Of a stretch of DNA of 64,000 nt, positions 1 to 6,867 are shown in pieces. Position 1 is the stretch's first letter. Each line of letters opens with the position of its first letter. Under the pieces are notes generated by a model that worked only from the letters and a program-made list of their open reading frames with translations, did no database searches and was not told where the DNA came from. A program made the translations under genes and the position numbers. Source of the DNA: G963674835 sp963674835 (lineage in GTDB: Bacteria; Planctomycetota; Planctomycetia; Pirellulales; Thermoguttaceae); NCBI GenBank assembly GCA_963674835.2, contig CAXXKC010000003.1, forward strand, positions 124,001 through 188,000. The letters are read 5' to 3'.

Positions 1-1095
1 ACGGGCGGAGACGTCGTCATTACGGAGTCTGCCGAGGGCATCGAGAGTGCAACCATTACGATCGATGACGGAACGATCTGCATTGTCTCAAGCGGCAACG
101 GCATCAGCGGATCGAGCGAGGACGGCTCCTCGGCGGTCGTAACGATCAACGGCGGCACGCTGACGATCACTGCGGGGACGGACGGCATTCAGTCCGAAGC
201 GCAAGCCCTCATCAGCGGTGGCACGATCAGCATCACTTCGGGCGGTGGCAGCAGCGCGTCGTTGAGTTCGGATACCAGCGCCAAGGCCATCAAGGCCGAC
301 GGCGATATCACCGTGACAGGCGGAACAATCACGATCAACTCGGCCGACGACGCGATCCACTCGGACGATACCGTGACAATCAGCGGCGGGGATATCACCA
401 TCAGCTCCGGCGACGACGGCATCCATGCTGAGAGCAGCATCACGATCAACGGCGGGGAGATCGACATCACAAAGTCCTATGAGGGGATCGAGAGCACTGT
501 GGTCACGATCAACGGCGGGACGATCCATCTGGTCAGCAGCGACGACGGCATCAATATCGCCGGCGGCATCGACGGCTCGGGCAACGAGTTCAGCGCCAAC
601 CCCAACGCCTGGTTCGAATTGACCAATGGATACGTCTTCATCAATGCCCAGGGCGATGGGTGCGACTCGAACGGCTCGGTATACATGAGCGGAGGAACGC
701 TCATCATCAACGGGCCCACAGGCAATATGAACGGCGCGCTGGACTACAACGGGACCTTCGAGATAACGGGCGGATATCTCCTGGCCGTTGGCAGTGCCGG
801 AATGGCCGAATCAACGAGTGCGTCCTCCACGCAGGAGACGCTGGCCTTCTCGTATGGATCGACGCAGTCGGCCGGTGTCATGATTCATATCGAAACGGAA
901 TCGGGGCAGGAGATCCTCACTTTTGTGCCCGTGAAGACCTACCAGTCCGTCGTGTTGAGCTCGCCGGATCTGGTGGTGGGCACGACGTACTACGTGTACT
1001 CCGGTGGGAGCTGCAGCGGCACGGAGATCGACGGGCTGTACTCCGGCGGAACGTACACAGCCGGCACCGAGCTTGGCAGCATCAAGCTCTCGTAG
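1..1095 (+). CDS. DUF4353 carbohydrate-binding beta-helix protein (5' end outside window)
   Basis: The frame is open from base 1, so the N-terminus lies outside the window and no start can be chosen. The product is a run of short repeats built on T-I-N-G-G-T and S-G-D-D-G-I-H motifs, each ending in Gly-Gly then Thr/Glu/Asp. This is the pattern of the DUF4353 (Cthe_2159-type) right-handed beta-helix, a calcium- and polysaccharide-binding fold. The C-terminal ~120 residues are non-repetitive, as in that family. It is very likely exported, though the signal peptide is not visible. A VTC-domain gene follows 45 bp downstream on the same strand, and this pairing recurs with DUF4956 proteins in other bacteria. 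The exact ligand is unknown. Confidence 0.85.
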   Translation, partial: TGGDVVITESAEGIESATITIDDGTICIVSSGNGISGSSEDGSSAVVTINGGTLTITAGTDGIQSEAQALISGGTISITSGGGSSASLSSDTSAKAIKADGDITVTGGTITINSADDAIHSDDTVTISGGDITISSGDDGIHAESSITINGGEIDITKSYEGIESTVVTINGGTIHLVSSDDGINIAGGIDGSGNEFSANPNAWFELTNGYVFINAQGDGCDSNGSVYMSGGTLIINGPTGNMNGALDYNGTFEITGGYLLAVGSAGMAESTSASSTQETLAFSYGSTQSAGVMIHIETESGQEILTFVPVKTYQSVVLSSPDLVVGTTYYVYSGGSCSGTEIDGLYSGGTYTAGTELGSIKLS

Positions 1096-1140
1096 TCTGC
1101 ATCGACCCGCCAGGCACAGGGAAGTGCGGGGAGACACCTT

Positions 1141-1893
1141 GTGATGTATTACCACCGACTTCAAAGCAGTCGCTTCGAACTGAAGTACGTGATCGACGAG
1201 CAGCGCGCGTGTGCCGTTCGCGACTATGTTCGAGGCTACCTGGAGCCGGATGAACATAGCCAGGATGACGCGACGTGCTCCTATCCCGTCTACAGTCTTT
1301 ACCTAGACACGCCGTCGCTCGTTCTGTACCGCCAGACGATCCAGGGTTTGAAGAACCGGTTCAAGCTGCGGATTCGCTTCTACGACGACCGTCCGGCGTC
1401 GCCGGCCTTTTTGGAGATCAAGCAACGGCTGACGGACACCATTCGCAAGGAGCGCGCGGCCCTGTGTAAAGAAGCAGTCTTCCGCCTGTTGGACGGCGAA
1501 CGACCAAGCCCGTCGGACCTGATCCGCTTCAATGGCAACGGGAGTGATTCGGCCGCATTGGAACGATTCTGCAATTTGAGCGAGAAGATCGGCGCGATGG
1601 GCGCGACGTACGTTTGCTACGATCGTGAGGCCTACGTATCGCCGGAAAGCGACAATCTTCGCGTAACTTTCGATCGCCGACTGCGGGCCGAGGCGTTTGG
1701 TGGACCGGTCCTCTTGTCGCCGCCTGCGCAGGGAATGCCCGTACGGGTCGGCGGTGTCGTGCTGGAAATCAAGTTCGTCGATCGTTCTCCTCGTTGGATT
1801 CAGGACATGAGCGGGGCCTTGGACCTGAGACGGTGTTCGATGGCCAAATACGTTCATTGCGTTGATGCCCTGGAACTGCGCCCCTCACGTTGA
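1141..1893 (+). CDS. VTC-domain (polyphosphate polymerase-like) protein
   Basis: About 250 residues covering one VTC domain, the triphosphate-tunnel fold of the yeast Vtc4 polyphosphate polymerase. Visible family features are the N-terminal RFELKYVI strand, the YSLYLDT stretch, the basic RFKLRIRFY strand, FLEIK followed by the KERAAL lysine/arginine pair, and a late VLEIKF strand. These charged residues line the nucleotide/phosphate tunnel in the family. No transmembrane segment is present, so it should be cytosolic. The start is GTG 1141 or ATG 1144; GGGGAG at 1128-1133 fits either. The stop overlaps the longest upstream extension of the next gene, so translation is probably coupled. Polymerase activity is inferred only from the family. 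Confidence 0.85.
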   Translation: MMYYHRLQSSRFELKYVIDEQRACAVRDYVRGYLEPDEHSQDDATCSYPVYSLYLDTPSLVLYRQTIQGLKNRFKLRIRFYDDRPASPAFLEIKQRLTDTIRKERAALCKEAVFRLLDGERPSPSDLIRFNGNGSDSAALERFCNLSEKIGAMGATYVCYDREAYVSPESDNLRVTFDRRLRAEAFGGPVLLSPPAQGMPVRVGGVVLEIKFVDRSPRWIQDMSGALDLRRCSMAKYVHCVDALELRPSR

Positions 1894-1919
1894 CTCAGCG
1901 CACAACGGGAGTTGTTCCT

Positions 1920-2615
1920 ATGAACGACTGGATCCGTCTGCTGTTTCACAGTGACTACGGCGGCACGCTGTGCGGTCCCCAGTCGGTCGTGTTTGTTGTC
2001 TCGTTGGCGTTCGTCGTGGGGCACTTCGTCGGCTGGGTTTATATGTGGACTCACCACGGGCTCTCCTACTCTCGGACGTTTGTCACCTCCTTGGTGGTGA
2101 TTCCCGTGCTAGTGGCTCTCATGATGGTCCTCATGGCCGGCAGCATTGTCGTTGCGTTTGGGTTGCTGGCGGTCTTCGCCGTCGTCCGCTTCCGCAACGT
2201 GCTGAAAGACACGCGCGACACGGCGTTCATTCTCTGGGCGATCACCGAAGGGCTGGGAATCGGTACGTTGCGTTTTTCGACGTCGCTGATCGCGGCCGTG
2301 GGAGTCGCCTTTGTACTGGTGTATCTGAGGATTACCGAGTTTGGCAGCCGACACCGTTACGACGCCGTCCTCAGCCTGCGCATCACGGGAGATCCGGAGT
2401 ACGGCATGACGGCCCTTCACGACATCCTCCGGCGGCACAGTCTGCGCGTGCTGCTGACCAACGAGCGCCGCCGGACCGATGCGGGCGTGGACCTGTCTTA
2501 TCGCTTGTTGCTGCGGGATCCGAAACGGGATAGCGAGTTGAAATGTGAACTGGACCAGACCGAGGGTCTTCACCAGGTATCGCTCTACCTGCGAGAAGAT
2601 GAATCGGAAATATGA
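1920..2615 (+). CDS. DUF4956 membrane protein
   Basis: A 231-residue protein with about four hydrophobic segments in its first ~130 residues, including a long V/L/A/M-rich stretch near the VALMMVLMAGS region. A soluble C-terminal domain follows, with an YDAVLSLRI strand. This layout and the FAVVRFRNVLKDTRDTAF region match DUF4956, usually found beside VTC-domain and CotH-type genes. A TTG at 1890 would extend the frame, but ATG 1920 is preceded by GGGAG at 1907-1911 and removes 10 unlikely residues. The stop overlaps the next start (ATGA at 2612-2615), which indicates an operon. Molecular function is unknown for the family; a membrane partner of the VTC enzyme is an inference from gene order. 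Confidence 0.85.
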   Translation: MNDWIRLLFHSDYGGTLCGPQSVVFVVSLAFVVGHFVGWVYMWTHHGLSYSRTFVTSLVVIPVLVALMMVLMAGSIVVAFGLLAVFAVVRFRNVLKDTRDTAFILWAITEGLGIGTLRFSTSLIAAVGVAFVLVYLRITEFGSRHRYDAVLSLRITGDPEYGMTALHDILRRHSLRVLLTNERRRTDAGVDLSYRLLLRDPKRDSELKCELDQTEGLHQVSLYLREDESEI

Positions 2616-3787
2616 GCCTGATCCGCACTGACTACATTCCGATCCCGTGGACACGGAGACTACGACGGATGCAGCATACGGCGCTGCCCGTGGTCAGCTT
2701 CTCCGCGTGCCTCTTGTTGACCTTGTGGCTGTGGCAGCAACAGGGTGAACTGCCCAATGCCGTGGGCGAGGTGGAGGCGGTTCGCATCGACGTCGCCGTG
2801 GGAAGCGACGGGGTCCTGGTCCCTCTGCCCCGCGGTCAGTGGACCTTGTTCGATCGGGTGGAAGCGAACGCCGTGATCGCACGCCTGGACGACCAGCCCG
2901 TGCGAGCGGAAATGGCCACGCTGATGGCCGAACTAGCTCGGCTCCGTAGCAAATTGGCTGCGGCTGCCGAGCAGATCCAACTCGACGAGTCTGGACGCGA
3001 TCGCAATCACTGGCGTGAATATCGTCGATTGGCATGGCAAAGCCAAGAGTACCGGCTGGATGTCCTTGACCGCCGCGCCGCCATTGAGACAGACCGTATC
3101 GAACAGATGCGCCTCGATCGTGACCTTGCGTTTCTTGAAGCGGTGCATGGAAAGGGGGCGGTAACCGATATGCAGATTTCGGACCAGCGTCTGCAACGCG
3201 ACGAAGTGCGCAAGCGGATCGAGAAGAATGAGCAGTCCCTTGCCGAAGCCCAGCGACAATGTGACGACACCGCTACTGCGCTGCGCGATTATCCCGATAT
3301 GCACACGGCGAACATAACCAAACTGCTACAGCCGCTCGAAGCGGCGATTGTCGTTGGAGAACGACGACTCGATGAACTGCGGGTGCGCATTGACGGGCTC
3401 GCGATTCGCAGCCCCATCAGCGGAACGATCTGCGCAATCCACAAATGGCCTGGACAGAAGCTTCGGGCGGGAGATCCCGTCATCACGGTGGCCGCCGATT
3501 ACGGACGTTACATCTTAAGCTACGTCCGCCAAGGGCAACGAATACAGCCGACAGTTGGAATGCCGGTAGAACTACGGATTCGGGGATCGATTGGTCATCC
3601 CGTAGCCACGCTGGTCAAGCGCATAGGCCCGCAAGTTGAGCCCGTACCGCCCCATCAGCTACGAGATGCTTCCAGGCCTGAATGGGGTCTGCCTGTCTTC
3701 ATCCTAACACCGCCAGAGCTTCCACTCCGCCCTGGCGAACTGGTCGATATTACGTTCAACACACGGGGCAGCACGGATTCCGGTTGA
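2612..3787 (+). CDS. HlyD-like periplasmic adaptor protein
   Basis: A 391-residue protein with one N-terminal membrane anchor (about residues 24-43). A lipoyl-type half follows, then a long Glu/Arg/Gln-rich coiled-coil hairpin (about 95-240), the second lipoyl half containing the RSPISGTI motif, and a beta-barrel domain. This is the order of membrane fusion proteins (HlyD/EmrA type), which bridge an inner-membrane transporter to the outer membrane. No transporter or outer-membrane channel gene sits next to it, so the partner is unknown. It overlaps the DUF4956 gene by 4 bp and is the last gene of the operon. It may secrete or anchor the DUF4353 beta-helix product at the head of the operon; that link is only inference. 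Confidence 0.8.
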   Translation: MSLIRTDYIPIPWTRRLRRMQHTALPVVSFSACLLLTLWLWQQQGELPNAVGEVEAVRIDVAVGSDGVLVPLPRGQWTLFDRVEANAVIARLDDQPVRAEMATLMAELARLRSKLAAAAEQIQLDESGRDRNHWREYRRLAWQSQEYRLDVLDRRAAIETDRIEQMRLDRDLAFLEAVHGKGAVTDMQISDQRLQRDEVRKRIEKNEQSLAEAQRQCDDTATALRDYPDMHTANITKLLQPLEAAIVVGERRLDELRVRIDGLAIRSPISGTICAIHKWPGQKLRAGDPVITVAADYGRYILSYVRQGQRIQPTVGMPVELRIRGSIGHPVATLVKRIGPQVEPVPPHQLRDASRPEWGLPVFILTPPELPLRPGELVDITFNTRGSTDSG

Positions 3788-3827
3788 GTTCCACTTGGAC
3801 CAGAGCCTGCATCAGGAAATGCCACCC

Positions 3828-3998
3828 TCATCCCACAACGGCGGTCATGGAGTGTACTTCCGCGCGCCGTTCCTGCTCTCGCACTTCGATCGTTGTGGAA
3901 GCCGCAAGAACTCCGCCCATCACGTAGGCACATCCGGCAATCAGTAGCGGCAAATACGCGAACAGAAGGCGGCTGCTCTTTCCTCGAAGATCCCACAT
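3828..3998 (-). CDS. possible small membrane protein
   Basis: A 56-codon frame on the minus strand, starting at ATG 3998, with one strong hydrophobic segment of about 22 residues that includes LLIAGC, and a charged C-terminal tail. It lies between the HlyD gene and the palindromic repeat. The longer 68-codon form (to 4034) would borrow its N-terminus from the repeat, so the shorter form is preferred. The ribosome-binding site is weak and no family is recognised. It could be a chance frame. Confidence 0.2.
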   Translation of the reverse strand: MWDLRGKSSRLLFAYLPLLIAGCAYVMGGVLAASTTIEVREQERRAEVHSMTAVVG

Positions 3999-4019
3999 AC
4001 TCGCCCGTCGGCGCAGCAT

Positions 4020-4115
4020 TAGTGCGTGTCGCACCTAACTGTAGCGTTCGCGGCGGTGTATTTCTACGGTTCCGAAAGCGAAATACACGCTACGATTACG
4101 CCGAATGCGCTCTAG
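4020..4115. repeat. 96-bp palindromic dispersed repeat, copy A1
   Basis: First of three full copies (others at 29644-29739 and 62090-62185). The left end has a small hairpin (GTGCG-TGT-CGCAC). Inner arms TGTAGCG and CGCTACG pair across the centre, and the outermost bases are TAG at the left and CTA(G) at the right. The minus-strand BBP7 gene ends on the TAG formed by the right border (4112-4114). It may be a REPIN/MITE-type element or a bidirectional terminator. Confidence 0.85.
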
Positions 4116-5581
4116 AAGACGTATTCCAATCCGCAATGAAGACCCTGTGCCCAGAAATCGGTGGTACTCATGGGCAGTCTTGGGTAGACGGCGCTCTGTG
4201 GGTCGGGCGGGATCTGCCGCGGGTCGATATCCAGATCGATTTGGTCGCCGGCCCGCATGACGCTACCCCAGTACATCAGGGTGTATCCGAAACTGGCCTC
4301 AATCCCGCACCTGAATCGGCGTCGCACCGAAAGGTCGATCTCGGCAATGCCAGAAAAGCTGTTGCGAGAATGGGTGCCCGAGTTGGAGTCCAACGCGAGC
4401 AAGCCTTGGCTGGGGTCCGATGTTTGCCGACCGTCGATCTCGACGATGGACCGTGTGCGTCCGAAGGCCAGCTTGCTCAACATCTCGAACGTCCAACAAC
4501 AGGAAATCGGCAGGTCCCACTGAACGCCGAACTCGGCACCGTGAAAGTCGTTCCTCGTGCTGAAGTGGTCGGATAGATTGTTCGTACCCACGCCAACCAG
4601 AGTGGCCGACTCACTGATCAGCAGGTTGTCCTTGAGTTGCATCCAACGCCAGCCTACGAGGAAGTCCATCTGTGAGTAGGGCAATCGTTGGAGGGCCCTC
4701 CGGAACAGCAGCTCCGTTCCTTGGGATTTGGTTGTCGCCGCTACGCTTACCCAGCCGGTATAGGCCGGGTTGGGAAAGGCAATGAAATCTGCATCCGCTT
4801 CGCCCTTTTCGATGTTGTAGAAAGGACGGCCCAGAATGGTGTAGTCGTCGCTCGAGGCATAGTAGGAGGTCATTTCGTTGCCGAGATTGGTATAGGCAAA
4901 TTCGACCCCGAACGTGCGGCAAGGGTCTGCCCACAGTCCAAGAGTGAATCGGCCGCCCGACCTTGCATCCGTGTTGACTGTGTCATCGCCAAACAGGATG
5001 ACCGTGTTGGGATCGTCGAGCGTGGGACTGACCGTGGGATTGGTGGTAACCAAGGGGGGCAAATTCATGCCCTTCTTCCACACGGAGAGATACTCCGCAC
5101 GTATCCAAAGCGAAGACCCACAAGACGCCGTTGGATAGCACGTCGTTGGGCAACAACCGGCTTCTTCACCACAACAGCATCCGGGATCTCCGCAACCTCC
5201 ATAGTATGATTCCTGAGGGTAGTCCATCGGCATCTCGTCCATCTCGATGGGCGCGCCTTCTTCGAACGAAGTCTGGACGACGCCGGACGGCCGGGCATGG
5301 ATCGCGCCGCTTGCTTCGCGATAGGATGCGGTCTGCGGGACCTGACCGTCTTCTGCCGCGGGCTCGATCGACGACTGCGCCGTCTCTTCGGCCGCAGGGG
5401 ACGCGACGGATGGCCTAGTGCGTTGGACATTCGCCCGGTGCACCGGCGTCTGGCTACGGACCCAACGCCCGTTGTCTGGGAAGACATAACCTTGTGCCTG
5501 AGCTTGTGCAGAGGACACCAGCAGTGAGAGAGCAGGCACGAGAAGAACGTACAGGGCGATGCGACGGTGCATTTTTGCCAT
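4112..5581 (-). CDS. BBP7-family outer-membrane beta-barrel protein
   Basis: About 489 residues. A signal peptide (hydrophobic core ALYVLLVPALSLLVSS, then AQAQA) is followed by a low-complexity Pro/Thr/Glu-rich stretch. A Cys-rich patch with GCGDPGCCCGEEAGCC comes next, and then a barrel with alternating hydrophobic strands. The barrel entry SLWIRAEYLSVWKKGM and the C-terminal Tyr-Val-Phe are typical of the planctomycete BBP7 (PF07585) family. ATG 5581 is preferred over 5608: it begins directly before the signal peptide, has GGAG about 11 nt upstream, and leaves an inverted repeat in the leader rather than abutting the start. It probably sits in the outer membrane; substrate or adhesive role is unknown. 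Its TAG stop coincides with the edge of repeat A1. Confidence 0.85.
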   Translation of the reverse strand: MAKMHRRIALYVLLVPALSLLVSSAQAQAQGYVFPDNGRWVRSQTPVHRANVQRTRPSVASPAAEETAQSSIEPAAEDGQVPQTASYREASGAIHARPSGVVQTSFEEGAPIEMDEMPMDYPQESYYGGCGDPGCCCGEEAGCCPTTCYPTASCGSSLWIRAEYLSVWKKGMNLPPLVTTNPTVSPTLDDPNTVILFGDDTVNTDARSGGRFTLGLWADPCRTFGVEFAYTNLGNEMTSYYASSDDYTILGRPFYNIEKGEADADFIAFPNPAYTGWVSVAATTKSQGTELLFRRALQRLPYSQMDFLVGWRWMQLKDNLLISESATLVGVGTNNLSDHFSTRNDFHGAEFGVQWDLPISCCWTFEMLSKLAFGRTRSIVEIDGRQTSDPSQGLLALDSNSGTHSRNSFSGIAEIDLSVRRRFRCGIEASFGYTLMYWGSVMRAGDQIDLDIDPRQIPPDPQSAVYPRLPMSTTDFWAQGLHCGLEYVF

Positions 5582-5608
5582 CCTGCCTATATCTCCGAGA
5601 CATCTCAT

Positions 5609-6104
5609 TTTTAGGCCAAGTGCAGCCTAAACGCTTTCGTACGTTCCCTCATTCGGCTTTCTCCGGAATAATCCTTAAACTTTCATTAATCGGAATATCT
5701 TCTCCTGATTGCCTAACCCAGGCACTGATCGCGACCCCCTCTTCATGGTTGCATCGGATCTAAAAATGGCGTTGCCTGCTCAGAACGGCCCAGAAGCGAG
5801 TGAGCTCCGCCTGGAAGGGACTCAGTCCGGGCACGTGGTGCCTGTCGCGCTGCCCGATCCCAACAAATTGCACGGCAGCTGGAGTGCGATTCGTCCTCGT
5901 CCGCGCAGCCCTCGACGGCCGCTTCTCACGGAACAGCCAGAGCATTTGTCACGGCACGTGCCATTCCCGTGGTTCAATCCGAAAACTGCTCGCCAGAAAT
6001 ATTTGGAGTAGGTTAGAATAGGGTCATTGCAAATGTTCATGGCCGATGTAGGGATCTCTTTCGCTTCGTGCTTCCATTCGGCCGTGAAAGGGTAGGGCGT
6101 GGAC
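5609..6104. other. intergenic region, no gene; divergent promoter zone
   Basis: About 490 bp between the divergent BBP7 and sigma-factor genes. No convincing coding frame is seen. The stretch near 5640-5710 is much more AT-rich than its surroundings and is the likely promoter area for one or both genes. The remaining frames lack family features. Confidence 0.5.
5611..5630. promoter_or_regulatory. perfect inverted repeat in the BBP7 leader
   Basis: TTAGGC and GCCTAA form perfect 6-bp arms around an 8-nt loop, about 30 bp upstream of the chosen BBP7 start. It could be an operator or an mRNA hairpin in the leader. Confidence 0.35.
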
Positions 6105-6815
6105 ATGAGAGTGGGCGATACGCTTTCTGCGAGCGACCGTCTGGATGGACAGGGCGTCGAGGATCTGCTTCAGGACGCTCGTGGCGGGAAAGTGGACTGT
6201 CTGGGTGAGTTGCTGCAACTGTATCGCAACTATCTGACCATTCTGGCCACAACTCAGTTCGACCAGCGGCTGCAACGGCGTCTGAATCCATCGGACCTTG
6301 TGCAGGAGACAATGCTGGCGGCTCACCGCGACTTCATGAAGTTTCGCGGAGGCACGGAGCGGGAGTTCCTTGCATGGCTTCGGCAGATTCTTATTAATTG
6401 CCTGCACCATGCGATCGACGCGCACATGAAGTCGAAGATGCGCGACGTTCGCTGCGAGATATCCATCGAACAAGTCAATCGGGCGTTGGACCGAACGGCG
6501 ACCAACATCGGGCAGGTTCTTGCCGATCGCGGCCCGTCCCCCAGCGCTCATGCGCGACAGCGCGAGTGTGCGGTTGTCGTTGCCGACCAACTGGCCAAGC
6601 TGCGTCCAGCCTATCGAGAGGTCCTTGTATTGCGTAATCTGCAGGGATTGTCGTTTGAGGAAATCGCGCAGCGTACGAACCGCAGGTCGGGCGCCGTCCG
6701 CATGTTGTGGCTGCGGGCTATTGAGAAGTTTCAGAAGGTATGTAGGCCAATCGACGGGGAATCTGTGACTCTGCCACTCCGCTGCCCAGACTCCCCTGCG
6801 TGCGACGAGAAGTGA
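6105..6815 (+). CDS. ECF-subfamily RNA polymerase sigma factor
   Basis: A 236-residue sigma-70 family protein. Region 2 spans about residues 40-110, with DLVQETMLAAHRDF and EFLAWLRQILINCL matching sigma2 core-binding and -10 recognition helices. Region 4 lies at about 165-215, with LRPAYREVLVLRNLQGLSF and the EEIAQRTNRRSGAVRMLWLR helix-turn-helix. The long linker and the LAKLRPAYREVL style fit the planctomycete sigma-70 subfamily rather than classical RpoE. ATG 6105 has AGGG 7 nt upstream; GTG 6099 is the alternative. A TPR kinase gene follows 52 bp downstream. In planctomycetes such pairs are thought to form a phospho-controlled regulatory unit, so the kinase may act on or with this factor. 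Confidence 0.88.
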   Translation: MRVGDTLSASDRLDGQGVEDLLQDARGGKVDCLGELLQLYRNYLTILATTQFDQRLQRRLNPSDLVQETMLAAHRDFMKFRGGTEREFLAWLRQILINCLHHAIDAHMKSKMRDVRCEISIEQVNRALDRTATNIGQVLADRGPSPSAHARQRECAVVVADQLAKLRPAYREVLVLRNLQGLSFEEIAQRTNRRSGAVRMLWLRAIEKFQKVCRPIDGESVTLPLRCPDSPACDEK

Positions 6816-6867
6816 CCACCGCTCAAAGATGTTGCACCTGGCTTGAACTGTCGAACGTGAAGCGAAT

